Positions 15,710 to 24,505 of a DNA stretch of 44,389 bases are shown in pieces. The stretch is taken from NCBI GenBank assembly GCA_026388765.1, contig JAPLJC010000234.1:1-44389 (forward strand), written 5' to 3'. The DNA comes from Deltaproteobacteria bacterium (lineage in GTDB: Bacteria; Desulfobacterota; Desulfobaccia; Desulfobaccales; 0-14-0-80-60-11). Position numbers and translations under genes: made by a program. The notes below the pieces were generated by a model. That model worked only from the letters and a program-made list of their open reading frames with translations. It was not told the DNA's origin and ran no database searches. The first letter of the stretch is position 1. Each line of letters begins with the position of its first letter.

Positions 15710-17563
15710 TTAAATCTGCCCGCCCACCTCCGCCAGGGTCTTGAAATAGATGCGGCGGATGCGTTTCAGGCGCTTCTTGAAGCACAGCCCCAGTTCCATG
15801 CAGGCGGTGTAAAAAGAGACGGGGCTGAATTCGAGGGCCATGAGCCGAGCCATGGTCTCCTGGGCCAACTCCTGGGGCAGGTCCTTGATCTTTTGGGCCG
15901 CGTCCCCCAATCCCTGCCACAAAGGCAGCAGCACCAGGTCGGCCTTTTCCTGGAGTTTGGCGATTTCGCCCTTCACCGCGGCCAGGGGACCGGCGTCGCA
16001 CTTCACATCGCAGCCTTCCTGCACCACCTCCACTCCCAGGCGTCTCAGGAAGCGCAGCAGGAATTCCCGGGGAGCCTTTTCCCAGGGTCCCAGGTTCCAG
16101 ATATCCGCCGGGATCCCCACCCGGGGCACCTCGTTGCCGCCCGGGAGATGCTGGCGCAGTCGCCGGGCCTGGACGAACAGGCGTTCTTTGAGCTGGCGAA
16201 AGTATTGGGTTTTCCTGGAGTTGGACTTCCACAAGAGGATGCGGGCGTAGGCCCTGATATAGGCGAAAAACAGGTCCCGGGCCAAGAGGCGCTTGACCAC
16301 CGAGGGCCAGGAGTAAAACTTCTTATGCGCCCGGTTGGTTTCCATCTGCAGCTCATAGGGGGTGAATTGGCGGGGCTGGAACACGGTGTGGTGGCCATCG
16401 TATTGGCTCCAGTCGCGGCAGATGATGCGATTTTGGGCCTCCATCTCCTTATAGCACACGGTGCCCGGCATCGGCGTCAGGATCAAATATTGCAAGGAGT
16501 CCAGGTCCATCTGCCGGGAAACCTTGACGGTATCCCGGATTACCTGGTAATGGTCTTCTTCGGAGCCGAAGACGAACATGCCGTGGACCTTGATGCCGTG
16601 ACGGTGGAAATTGACCACGCCCTCCTTGATGCCTTCCACCGTTTGGGACTTATTATAGGCCTTCAGAGTGGCCGGGTTGATGGATTCCAGGCCCACGAAG
16701 ACCGCAAAACAGCCACTCTTGGCCATCAGGTCCAGGAGTTCCGGGTCCTTGGCGGCCTCCACCCGCACCTGGGCGCTCCATTCGAGCTTCAAGCCTGCCT
16801 CGATGATACGTTCGCATAATTCCTTGGTACGGGCCCGGTTGGCCGTAAAGTTGTCGTCGCAGAAGAAGATGTGGTTGGCTTGGAGGCCGTTTTGGCGAAT
16901 CTCCGCCATGACGCGGTCCACCGAGTTGACGCGGTGTTTGCGTCCGAACAGGATGATCACCGAACAGAAGCTGCAATTGAAGGGACAGCCTCGGGAGGTG
17001 GCAATGGAGACGACGCCTTTGCCCCGCTTGGCCTTCCAGCCGTGGATCAGGCCATAATTGGGGATGGGCAGGACATCCAGGTCCTCCACCAAAGGGCGCC
17101 AGGGATTTTGTTGGATGGTGTCTCCCCGGCGAAAACAGAGGTTCTGGATGCCGCTGACGTCGCCGCCACTTTCCAGGGCGCTCACCAGCTCCGGCAAGGC
17201 CCCTTCGCCTTCGCCGCAGATGACGTAGTCGGCGTGCTCCAGGCCTTCCCGGGGCAGGAAACTGGCATGGGCGCCGCCCAACACCACCGGGAGGCCCTGG
17301 TCCCGATAGAAATCCGCCAACTCATAGGCCCGGGGGGCCGTGGAAGAAATGCTGGAGATGCAGACCAGGTCCGGTTTAAAATCCAGGGAAGCATAATCCG
17401 GGGCGAACATCTCTTCGATGATCACCTTGACCTCCAGCCCCTGGCGTTGCAGGATGGTGCCCAGCAGGAGCGACCCCAGGCGCGGAATGGCCACCCGGCT
17501 GAAAATATGCTCCTGAGGGGCCCGAGGTTCGATGAATAGAATCTTGTTCATGGGTCGCGCCAT
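15710..17563 (-). CDS. B12-binding-domain radical SAM protein
   Basis: 617 residues. Residues ~1-150 form a cobalamin-binding-like Rossmann domain ('LFIEPRAP', 'VVLGGAHASFLP', 'YVICGEGEGALPELV'). The radical SAM domain carries the cluster-binding Cys 193, Cys 197 and Cys 200 in 'SRGCPFNCSFCS', then 'FFCDDNFTANRART' and 'VFVGLESINPATLKAYNK'. The C-terminal ~200 residues are specific to this subgroup. Such proteins (BchE and hopanoid or lipid methylase relatives) use a 5'-deoxyadenosyl radical, often for C-methylation or ring chemistry; the substrate cannot be told. ATG 17563 has AAGGAG about 9 bases upstream; the internal Met at residue 5 (MNKILF) is the alternative start. Confidence 0.85.
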   Translation of the reverse strand: MARPMNKILFIEPRAPQEHIFSRVAIPRLGSLLLGTILQRQGLEVKVIIEEMFAPDYASLDFKPDLVCISSISSTAPRAYELADFYRDQGLPVVLGGAHASFLPREGLEHADYVICGEGEGALPELVSALESGGDVSGIQNLCFRRGDTIQQNPWRPLVEDLDVLPIPNYGLIHGWKAKRGKGVVSIATSRGCPFNCSFCSVIILFGRKHRVNSVDRVMAEIRQNGLQANHIFFCDDNFTANRARTKELCERIIEAGLKLEWSAQVRVEAAKDPELLDLMAKSGCFAVFVGLESINPATLKAYNKSQTVEGIKEGVVNFHRHGIKVHGMFVFGSEEDHYQVIRDTVKVSRQMDLDSLQYLILTPMPGTVCYKEMEAQNRIICRDWSQYDGHHTVFQPRQFTPYELQMETNRAHKKFYSWPSVVKRLLARDLFFAYIRAYARILLWKSNSRKTQYFRQLKERLFVQARRLRQHLPGGNEVPRVGIPADIWNLGPWEKAPREFLLRFLRRLGVEVVQEGCDVKCDAGPLAAVKGEIAKLQEKADLVLLPLWQGLGDAAQKIKDLPQELAQETMARLMALEFSPVSFYTACMELGLCFKKRLKRIRRIYFKTLAEVGGQI

Positions 17564-17755
17564 GGGTCTAACTCCTTAGGTTGAATCATTCTGAGGCCGG
17601 CCGGAAGATCAAGGGCTCAAGCCACTCCGGCAGTCTTCTCCGGACCGCTGGCGTGACCATCTGGTGCGCTGGAAAGGGGTAATCCTATTGTGGCAATGTA
17701 ACGGGAAGAATGGGAAAAGTCAAATGAATCTTTTGGTCTAACAATACCTTAACAC

Positions 17756-17793
17756 ATAGAGCAGATTCCCCTGGCACAGGGAATCTGCTCTAT
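17756..17793 (-). terminator. Perfect 15-bp hairpin downstream of dsrC
   Basis: ATAGAGCAGATTCCC, loop of 8, then its exact complement. It lies 35 bases beyond the dsrC stop, where a terminator or 3' stabiliser would be expected. No long T tract follows on the minus strand, so intrinsic termination is uncertain. Confidence 0.45.
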
Positions 17794-17828
17794 GGTCATT
17801 GCCTCTTATGTAAAAAGGAGGAACGGGT

Positions 17829-18146
17829 TTAGACGCAACCGGTGGGTTTGGCCAATCCTGCCATTTTGCAGGCGCCTTTCCCCGGTCCGGAGGGAAATAG
17901 CTCGTAAATGTGTTTCAGCTTGAAGCCCGTCACCTTGGAGAGGATTCGCACCATGGGGGCGATGCCGTTCTTCTTGTAGTAATCCTGGAGCATGTGGATG
18001 ACTTTCCAATGCTCTTCAGAAAGCTCCGTGATGCCTTCGGACTCTTTTACGTAATCCACCCATTCGTTGTTCCACTGGTCCAGATTCTCCAGGAAGCCGT
18101 CTTCGTCTACCGTGAAAGTTTTGCCTTTGAATTCTACAGTGGCCAT
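17829..18146 (-). CDS. dsrC: DsrC, sulfur-carrier substrate of dissimilatory sulfite reductase
   Basis: 105 residues, the normal DsrC length. The swinging C-terminal arm is complete, with both conserved cysteines: Cys 93 ('GKGACKMAG') and Cys 104, the penultimate residue ('KPTGCV'), 11 apart. This distinguishes true DsrC from TusE-like or single-Cys homologues. DsrC carries sulfur from sulfite as a trisulfide between its two Cys after reaction with DsrAB, to be reduced by the DsrMKJOP complex. The gene stands alone, as is usual, with its own promoter (18204-18232) and AAGGAGG just before the ATG. It is the strongest sign that the organism respires sulfur compounds. Confidence 0.95.
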   Translation of the reverse strand: MATVEFKGKTFTVDEDGFLENLDQWNNEWVDYVKESEGITELSEEHWKVIHMLQDYYKKNGIAPMVRILSKVTGFKLKHIYELFPSGPGKGACKMAGLAKPTGCV

Positions 18147-18203
18147 GCCGCAATATCCTCCTTCAATATTTGGTCCACGGGGTTTTTGATTTCAACGTAT
18201 TAA

Positions 18204-18232
18204 AACGTAAGCGATTGTGAAAATTTTGTCAA
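18204..18232 (-). promoter_or_regulatory. Sigma-70-type promoter of dsrC
   Basis: On the minus strand: -35 TTGACA (18227-18232), 17-base spacer, -10 TACGTT (18204-18209), about 55 bases before the dsrC ATG. The leader is AT-rich. Confidence 0.65.
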
Positions 18233-18312
18233 GCATTAAAAATTTCTAAACCTGCCCATTTTATTCCATTATACCCCAAAATAAGCCGAGGTGCCAGGAA
18301 ATCCGGCCTCCT

Positions 18313-19704
18313 TCATCTGGCCCGGAGACCGGGGAAGATCTTCCCGGGATTCATGATCCGGTTGGGGTCGAAGGCCCGCTTCAGGCGCTGCTGCAAGGCC
18401 ATGGCCGCCTCGGAGAGTTCCATCTTAAGGTACGGGGCCTTGGTGAGGCCGATGCCGTGCTCCCCCGACAGGGTGCCGCGCAGCTCCCGGGTCAAGGCAA
18501 AGATATCCACCACGGTGGGGTTCACCGCCTCCCGTTCCCGTTCCACCTTGCGGTCATAAAGGACGTTGACGTGGATGTTGCCGTCCCCGGCGTGGCCGTA
18601 ACAGGGGATGAGCAGGCCCCGGCGGCGGGAGATTGCTTGCAAGCCGTCAATCAAGGCAGGAATTTCCCCCAGCGGCACCACCACGTCTTCGCTGACTTTG
18701 TTGGGCTTCACCTTGAGCAGGGCCGGAGAAATGACCTTGCGGGCCTTCCAGAGGTCTTCCGCCTCGGCCGCAGTTCGGGCCCGGAGAACGGGGGTTGCCC
18801 CCTGCTCCTCGCAAAACCGGGCGATGGCTGCGGCCCGCTCCTCCACGTCGTGGGGATGGCCGTCAACCGCCACCAGCAGCAGGGCCGCGGCCGCTTCGGG
18901 CACCTTAAAGGGCAGCAGCTCCCGGACGCAGCCCAAGGTGACCCGGTCCATGAATTCCAGGGCAGTGGGGGCGAGGCCCGCGGTGAGGATTTGGCCCACC
19001 GCCTGCGCCGCGGCCGCCAATGTCCCGAAGGCCGCCGCCAGGGTCTGCCGGGCCGCGGGCTTGGGCGCCAGCTTCAGGATAATGCGGGTGATCACCCCCA
19101 GGGTGCCCTCCGACCCCAGAAACAGCCGGGTGAGGTCGTAGCCCACCACCCCCTTCATGGTGCGGCTGCCGGCGTCGATGATTTCGCCGGTGGGCAAGAC
19201 CACGGTGAGCCCCAGGACGTAGTCCCGGGTGACGCCGTATTGCACCGCCACCGCGCCGCCGGCGCACTCGGCCACGTTGCCGCCGATGGTGCAGAACTCG
19301 GCGCTGGCCGGGTCCGGCGGATAGTAAAGGCCCCGGTCTTCCACCTCTCTTTTCAACCGGCCCAGGATGACTCCCGGCTCCACCACCGCCACCAGGTCGG
19401 CGGGGTTGATTTCCAGGATACGGTTCATCCTGGTCAACACCAGGACCACCCCACCCTCAATGGGCACGGCGCCACCGCTGCGGCCGGTGCCCGCCCCCCG
19501 CGGGGTGACGGGGAAGCGGTGCTCATTGGCCAGCCGCACAATCCGGGCAATTTCCTCCGCCGAACCCGGAAAAACCACCGCCTCCGGCGCGTGCGCCTGG
19601 TCGGTGGCATCATAGGCATAGGTCCAGCATTCCTCCGGCGAGGTGAGGACCTGCTCCGGGCCGACAATAGCCTCAATTTGACGAATGACGTTTTCGGGAA
19701 TCAT
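18313..19704 (-). CDS. glcD: FAD-linked 2-hydroxyacid dehydrogenase (glycolate/D-lactate type, GlcD family)
   Basis: 463 residues. The FAD-binding PCMH domain carries 'VTPRGAGTGRSGGAVP' and 'GGNVAECAGGAVAVQYG'; the C-terminal oxidase domain has 'PCYGHAGDGNIHVNVLYD' and 'LSGEHGIGLTKAPYL', with His residues that typically bind the catalytic metal and substrate. The enzyme oxidises glycolate or D-lactate and passes electrons to a partner Fe-S protein (GlcF or similar); no glcF is in the window, though it may lie elsewhere. A broken copy of its first ~50 codons lies upstream at 20820-20976 on the same strand. Confidence 0.88.
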   Translation of the reverse strand: MIPENVIRQIEAIVGPEQVLTSPEECWTYAYDATDQAHAPEAVVFPGSAEEIARIVRLANEHRFPVTPRGAGTGRSGGAVPIEGGVVLVLTRMNRILEINPADLVAVVEPGVILGRLKREVEDRGLYYPPDPASAEFCTIGGNVAECAGGAVAVQYGVTRDYVLGLTVVLPTGEIIDAGSRTMKGVVGYDLTRLFLGSEGTLGVITRIILKLAPKPAARQTLAAAFGTLAAAAQAVGQILTAGLAPTALEFMDRVTLGCVRELLPFKVPEAAAALLLVAVDGHPHDVEERAAAIARFCEEQGATPVLRARTAAEAEDLWKARKVISPALLKVKPNKVSEDVVVPLGEIPALIDGLQAISRRRGLLIPCYGHAGDGNIHVNVLYDRKVEREREAVNPTVVDIFALTRELRGTLSGEHGIGLTKAPYLKMELSEAAMALQQRLKRAFDPNRIMNPGKIFPGLRAR

Positions 19705-19754
19705 GAAGTCAAATTGACTGAAAGCTTCCGAACTCCCAACTGTGACCTCTCAGG

Positions 19755-20636
19755 TCATTTTTTGATTACTTCCGCGCCGCCCGACGAGCCGCCCATCTTG
19801 CCCAATTCGATGAAGGGGACGGCTCCGCCGGAGACTTGAGGTAAAATCCCGTTCCATTTCTCAATACCTTTGTACTGCACCAGGATCGGGGTGATCGACC
19901 GGGATAGGGCATCATTGGCTTGGGCCTGTCCCTGAGCCACCACCAGAATGGATTGAGCCTCTCCTTTGGCCGTGGCCACCTTTTGCTGAGCTTCAATCTC
20001 GCGTTGGGCCAAAACCTGTTTCTGGGTTTCGACCTGCTGCTGGGCCACCTGCTTGGCCTCGATGGCCCCTTCATATTCGGGAGAGAAGCGGATATTGGCA
20101 AAGTAGATGTCGTCGACGATGATGTGATATCTTTGGAGATTATCTCCCAATTTGGTCATGGCCCGCTTCCGGATCTCCTCCCGTTTGGGAAGAATCTCCC
20201 CGATCGGGTAGGTCGGCACAACCTCTTTGACAAAGTCGTTGAAAGCCGGGTCGATCACCTTGTCAGCAAAATCGAGCCCCACTTTCTGGTAAAGGTCGTT
20301 GACATAAGCCGGGTCGATGTGGAAGTTCATCATGCCCGTCATTTTCACATTCTGGTATTCCTTGGAAGAGGCGTCGATCTCCCTGAAGGGATGGGGTTGC
20401 ACCTTGACATCCACCTTGATGACTCTTTCGGCAATGGGCACTATGAAGTTGAGCCCCTCCCCCATGATTCTATTCTCGACACTCCCCCACCAGAGGACCA
20501 CCCCCCGGTGGCCGGCCGGGACGATGACAAAGGTGCCCCAAGCAATGATCAGGGCGACGATGATCCCAACGATAATTAAAACATTGCGTGGATTCGGCTT
20601 TTTGAAATCAGCCAGGTTTATTACTCTTTCCGGCAT
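19755..20636 (-). CDS. SPFH/prohibitin-family membrane protein
   Basis: 293 residues from ATG 20636, chosen over the upstream ATG 20666 because GGGAGGGG lies 7 bases before it. One membrane helix at about 19-40 ('VLIIVGIIVALIIAWGTFVI') is followed by the SPFH domain ('VPAGHRGVVLWWGSV' to 'DDIYFANIRFSP') and a long coiled coil ('AKQVAQQQVETQKQVLAQ', 'EIEAQQKVATAKGEA'), the standard prohibitin or HflK/HflC layout. Such proteins form large membrane-bound rings, often regulating FtsH; an ftsH gene is further along at 38815-40713 but not adjacent. The gene sits between intact glcD and a glcD remnant, so it may occupy the place of a lost second glcD. Confidence 0.85.
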   Translation of the reverse strand: MPERVINLADFKKPNPRNVLIIVGIIVALIIAWGTFVIVPAGHRGVVLWWGSVENRIMGEGLNFIVPIAERVIKVDVKVQPHPFREIDASSKEYQNVKMTGMMNFHIDPAYVNDLYQKVGLDFADKVIDPAFNDFVKEVVPTYPIGEILPKREEIRKRAMTKLGDNLQRYHIIVDDIYFANIRFSPEYEGAIEAKQVAQQQVETQKQVLAQREIEAQQKVATAKGEAQSILVVAQGQAQANDALSRSITPILVQYKGIEKWNGILPQVSGGAVPFIELGKMGGSSGGAEVIKK

Positions 20637-20819
20637 TGTTTCACCCCTCCCGGGTGTCTTAACCAAGATTATTTGCTATCTATCTGCGTCTGTCCCCAAG
20701 CGGGACCCCGAACCTTTTTGCCCGAAGTTAAACCCGCCAACGACTCGCTGATCGGGGCAACCCTGCTCCTGGAAAGTATAATAGCATAAGTCTCTGAAAA
20801 AAAATCAATTTTCACCAGA

Positions 20820-20976
20820 ATCGGCAGAGCCGACCAGCGGCAGGACCACCGCCTCCGGCGCCTGGGCCTGGTCGGTGGCATCATAGGCCTAGGTCCAGCA
20901 GTCCTTGGGGGCTGGTGAGGATGTGATTGGGGCCGACTATGGCCTCAATTTTACGAATTACGTTTTCGGGAATCAT
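20820..20976 (-). pseudogene. Remnant of the 5' end of a second glcD
   Basis: From ATG 20976, 19 of the first 23 residues match the glcD at 19704 (MIPENVIR-IEAIVGP...LTSP). The match continues, after a frame change near 20900, as 'CWT', 'AYDATDQAQAPEAVV' and then fades about 20820. Eleven bases before the ATG are also alike. It is a truncated, frameshifted duplicate with no functional coding capacity. Confidence 0.85.
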
Positions 20977-21085
20977 GAAGGCAAATTGTAATTCAAGCTG
21001 AACATATCTACAAAAAATTAGCAGTCAAAAAGTTGAACATAAATAGCAGTTCTACTGGTGGTATATGCAGGTGACCTCAGCTTTT

Positions 21086-21123
21086 CCCCAGGCGCACCAT
21101 TACCGGGCGGTAATGGCCTGGGG
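21086..21123. repeat. Strong hairpin upstream of the NarL-type kinase
   Basis: CCCCAGG, bulge CGCA, CCATTACC, loop GGGC, GGTAATGG, CCTGGGG. It lies in the otherwise gene-free 20977-21259, about 137 bases before the kinase start. No T tract follows, so it is probably not a terminator. It may be an inverted-repeat operator or a leader structure. Confidence 0.5.
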
Positions 21124-21259
21124 TCCTTAAACTCCACAGCAATGAGGTGTCTTGGTTCTGAGGGGAAGGCTAGGCCCAAAATTCAGGGAAAACTTATTTT
21201 TTTAAGGAAACTTGTGCTATCACATTATCTCGGTTAAACCAAGTTTATTGTAGGCCAAG

Positions 21260-22567
21260 ATGCTTAAACGTCAATACAAGGTTATCGTCATCGCCGTGGC
21301 CCTGGGTTTGGCAGTGGTGGTGGTCATTAGTATCTTCGATTACTATTTTTTTTACGAGCCGAAGACTTTTCTAGATTTGCTGCTTTTCGATATTCCACCT
21401 CGCGAAGTTTATAACCGCAGCATATTTATGGCATTTTCGGTTATCCTGGGAATCTTGGCGTTTCATTATTTCACCAGGATGACAGAAAGTGAGGGACGCT
21501 ACCGGCAGTTGTTCGACAATGTTAACGATGCTATCTTCGTGGTGTCTCCCGAAGGGGAAGGACGGGGGAAATTCATTGAAGCCAACGCGGTGGCCTACAA
21601 GAACCTGGGTTATGGCAAAGAAGAACTATTGCGCCTCACTCCCGCAGACCTGGCGGCGCCAGGCACGAATGAGCAGTACGCCTTGGACCAAAAGAGTGCC
21701 GACAACGCCCCGCTCCTTTTTGAGACCGTTATCCAGGACAAGAATGGCCTCAAAATCCCGGTAGAAGTCCATTCCCACTACTTTCAGCTCTCCGGTCGGC
21801 CCACCATTCTTTCCATCGTTCGGGATATCACGGTTCGCAAGCAGAGTGAGCTCAAACTCCTGGAATCGGAGCAGCGGTTGCGGAAGCTGGCGGCGCAGCT
21901 CCTCAATATCCAGGAAATCGAGCGCAGCCGGATTTCCAAGGAGCTGCATGACGAACTGGGCCAGGCCATGATGTTGCTGAAATTCCAGGTGAGCGCCATC
22001 CATGAGAAGTTGACCGACCCTGCCATCCGGAAGGATAGCGGCGAAGTCCTGGAAAATATCAACGAGGCCATCGAGAACATCCGACGCCTGGCCAAAGATT
22101 TGAGTCCCACCGTCCTGGAAAACCTCGGCCTTTCCGCGGCGGTCCGGTTTCTGCTGGAAGAATTCGGGAAGAGCTCCAATATCGCAGTTGCGGCAGACAT
22201 CGATGAAGTCAACGATCTGTTGGCGCCGCAGGTGCAGCGCCATATCTATCGGATTTTCCAGGAAGCCCTGACCAATATCGGGCGCCATGCCCAGGCCCGG
22301 CAAGTCAAAGCGATGATTAAAGGGTCAGAGCCATGCATCTCTGTGCTGATCCAGGACGACGGCAAAGGCTTCGAGGTTGATGAGGTCTTGGCCGATCGCC
22401 CCAAAGCCAGAAGATTCGGCCTGGCCACCATCAAAGAACGCGTCCAATTAATCGGCGGCTCGCTTGACCTGAAAAGTGAATTGGGCTCAGGCACCAAGAT
22501 AACCTTTACTGTTCCCGTGGGCAGAGGAGAAGGCGATGGAACCATATCGCATCTTGCTGGCGGATGA
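21260..22567 (+). CDS. PAS-domain histidine kinase, NarX/DegS type
   Basis: 435 residues. Two membrane helices at about 9-28 and 52-70, a PAS domain at about 77-190 ('YRQLFDNVNDAIFVV', 'GKFIEANAVAYKNLGYG'), HisKA_3 with the 'SKELHDELGQAMMLL' box (phosphorylated His 230), and a short HATPase domain ('FQEALTNIGRHAQA', 'DDGKGFE', 'GLATIKERVQLIGG'). This is the NarX/DegS/UhpB class, which pairs with NarL-type regulators; one follows with a 32-base overlap. The PAS domain suggests a cytoplasmic redox or ligand signal. The start has only a weak ribosome site (TAGG). Confidence 0.9.
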   Translation: MLKRQYKVIVIAVALGLAVVVVISIFDYYFFYEPKTFLDLLLFDIPPREVYNRSIFMAFSVILGILAFHYFTRMTESEGRYRQLFDNVNDAIFVVSPEGEGRGKFIEANAVAYKNLGYGKEELLRLTPADLAAPGTNEQYALDQKSADNAPLLFETVIQDKNGLKIPVEVHSHYFQLSGRPTILSIVRDITVRKQSELKLLESEQRLRKLAAQLLNIQEIERSRISKELHDELGQAMMLLKFQVSAIHEKLTDPAIRKDSGEVLENINEAIENIRRLAKDLSPTVLENLGLSAAVRFLLEEFGKSSNIAVAADIDEVNDLLAPQVQRHIYRIFQEALTNIGRHAQARQVKAMIKGSEPCISVLIQDDGKGFEVDEVLADRPKARRFGLATIKERVQLIGGSLDLKSELGSGTKITFTVPVGRGEGDGTISHLAGG

Positions 22568-23165
22568 TCACGTCTTGTTTCGCGAGGCCATGCGCAAGGC
22601 CATTGGGGACACCGAAGGATTGGCAGTGGTGGGGGGAGTGGGTGATGGCCTCGAACTCATGGAGTTCCTGCAACATACCCGCCCGGATCTGATTATTCTG
22701 GACCTGACCATGCCGAACCTTTCCGGTCTGGAGGCGGCCAGGGAAATCAAGAAACTCTATCCGGAAGTTAAGATCTTGATTCTGAGCATGCACAAATCCA
22801 CGGGTTGCCTGAAGGGGGCCTTTTTGGTCGGCGTTAACGGGTATCTGCTCAAGGAGGACGCCTTTCACGACCTCATGTCGGCCATCGACACCATCCGGAG
22901 CGGCAAAGAATATATCTCTCCCCGCCTTGCGGGCCAGATGAGCGATATTTATTTGCAACAGAAGACTGAGGAGAGGTTGAGCCGGCAGGAAACCATGGTA
23001 TTATCCCTGATTGCCGACTACTTGACCGACGAAGAGATTTGCGACCGCCTGTTCATTTCCAATAAGACCTTCCAAAACCACCTATGCAGCATCAAAAATA
23101 AGTTAAACATCAAAACCAGACCCCATCTGACCAAATACGGCCGGGAGATAAAAGGTGCCGATTAA
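22536..23165 (+). CDS. LuxR/NarL-type response regulator
   Basis: 209 residues. Receiver domain: acidic pocket 'LADDHVLFREA', phosphoacceptor Asp 56 in 'ILDLTMPNLSG', Ser in 'ILSMH', Lys in 'GYLLKED'. C-terminal LuxR-type helix-turn-helix: 'LSRQETMVLSLIADYLTDEEI', 'ISNKTFQNHLCSIKNKL'. GGAGAAGG lies a few bases before the ATG, inside the kinase gene, so it is coupled. Targets are unknown; no nearby gene shows an obvious site. Confidence 0.9.
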   Translation: MEPYRILLADDHVLFREAMRKAIGDTEGLAVVGGVGDGLELMEFLQHTRPDLIILDLTMPNLSGLEAAREIKKLYPEVKILILSMHKSTGCLKGAFLVGVNGYLLKEDAFHDLMSAIDTIRSGKEYISPRLAGQMSDIYLQQKTEERLSRQETMVLSLIADYLTDEEICDRLFISNKTFQNHLCSIKNKLNIKTRPHLTKYGREIKGAD

Positions 23166-23272
23166 CTCGGTTAAGACATTAGGATCTAGGGTATTACAGG
23201 TCTATACATGTCCGGCGGGTCATAAATAATGGTACAAATTGGGAGGGGCGTCACCACCACCGTTCCGGCTCC

Positions 23273-23284
23273 GGGGGGGGGGGG
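23273..23284 (+). repeat. Run of 12 G
   Basis: Twelve consecutive G in the gap between the response regulator and the radC remnant. No gene reads through it convincingly, so it cannot be assigned a phase-variation role. Confidence 0.6.
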
Positions 23285-23388
23285 AGCCCCCATCTCTCGT
23301 GCAGTTGCGCACGCCTTCCCTATAACACCAAGCGCGCTTGTGGCGCACTATCTTGCCATTATTGATACTTGTCAGGAACTTTTGATAC

Positions 23389-23487
23389 CTACAACATATT
23401 CTTCTCCGCCAAACTAAAATAGCCGTGGCGACTGATGATCAGGTGGTCGTGGACCGTCAGGTTCAGGGCATGGGAGACCTTCACCGG
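23389..23487 (-). pseudogene. Duplicate of the radC 3' end
   Basis: About nine in ten bases match the 3' end of radC at 26191-26287, including the codons for 'HALNLTVHDHLIISRHGYFS' and the terminal TAG. No upstream radC sequence can be followed with confidence past about 23490. Together with intact radC it forms a ~100-bp direct repeat bracketing the autotransporter. Confidence 0.85.
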
Positions 23488-23560
23488 CCAGAGGCCAGCG
23501 CCACCAAGCGTCTCGCCGGTGCCCCCCGAGTGGTGCCCCGCCGCAGCCGATTACGACCGC

Positions 23561-24457
23561 TCAGAACGCCCAGCGCAGGCCGGCGTTGATGGCATGGGCG
23601 GTGGTGGTGCTCCGCCCCACCTCGGCGTTATAATCCAAATAGAGTGAATAATTCTGCTTGAGCAGGGTGACGCTGGTCCCCACCACCGCAAAGTCGCGTT
23701 GGGGCTTGTCGGTCTGAAAATTAAAGGTGCTGCCCACCTGGCTGAGGCGGGCGTCCAGGCCCCGGGCGTCGTTGGAGAACTCGTGCTGGTAGGTGGCGTA
23801 GACTTGGGGCACCACCTTGACCGGGCCCCGCTGGAGGGGGACGGCGGCCTTGGCGCCCACCCCGGTTTGCAGTGATTCGGCGTTCTGGGGTGAGACCTTC
23901 AGGTCCAGGGCTCCGGCCCCGCTCTCCGTAAAACCGTCCACCCAGAGGCGGGAGTAGGCCAGGGAAGCCACCGGGGTCAGAACCAGCCCACCGGCCTTCA
24001 GATCGTAGCCCGTCTCGCCGTAAGCGTTGAACTGGTTGCCGGTGGGCGAGCTCTTGGCATTGCGGCTAAGGCTGCCGAAAGAAATATCTCGCCCCAGGTC
24101 GTAAAGATTCAGGGCATAGCCCAGGGAGCCGAAGGCGTAAAAGGACTCGGGCAGGTAGGCGACGTAGGCTGTGAGGGGCCAGGTGTTAGCTTCCACATTG
24201 CCCCCGGAGCCGTGAAAAGCGGCCCCGGTGTGGCTATAGCCGGTGGCCAGGCCCACCAGGAGGTGGTCCCGCACCCGGTAGTCAGCCCCGGTGGTGAAGC
24301 CCGCCAGGGTGAAGTCAAAGCCCGTCTGGTTCAGCGAGGACTTCTGGGACCCGAGGATGAGGCCCGGGTCGAGATAAAGGCCCCAGCGGGTTTCGGGGGC
24401 TGCCTCTTTCCTGGCGGCGATCAGCCCGGTAAGGCTGGAGGAATTGTAGGCCAGCAT
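23561..24457 (-). CDS. Autotransporter beta-barrel domain (separated by a stop from its passenger)
   Basis: The reading frame is 298 residues from ATG 24457, and in frame it continues upstream to 24505, directly after the TGA that ends the passenger. It starts near the linker ('MLAYNSSSLTGLIAARKE') and consists of alternating amphipathic strands, ending 'NAGLRWAF' with the C-terminal Phe recognised by the Bam machinery, as in type V secretion barrels. A barrel alone has no signal peptide here, so it probably needs readthrough of the stop or is non-functional. Length (~270 strands region) fits the usual autotransporter domain. It would insert in the outer membrane and let the passenger cross. 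Confidence 0.8.
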   Translation of the reverse strand: MLAYNSSSLTGLIAARKEAAPETRWGLYLDPGLILGSQKSSLNQTGFDFTLAGFTTGADYRVRDHLLVGLATGYSHTGAAFHGSGGNVEANTWPLTAYVAYLPESFYAFGSLGYALNLYDLGRDISFGSLSRNAKSSPTGNQFNAYGETGYDLKAGGLVLTPVASLAYSRLWVDGFTESGAGALDLKVSPQNAESLQTGVGAKAAVPLQRGPVKVVPQVYATYQHEFSNDARGLDARLSQVGSTFNFQTDKPQRDFAVVGTSVTLLKQNYSLYLDYNAEVGRSTTTAHAINAGLRWAF

Positions 24458-24505
24458 CAGCCCCGCGGTCCGGGAGTAACTGGGGTTGAAGGAGCCGGGC
24501 CAGCC

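Noticed and set aside
18457-19839. 460-residue plus-strand frame
   Set aside because: Antisense of glcD, without any domain signature.
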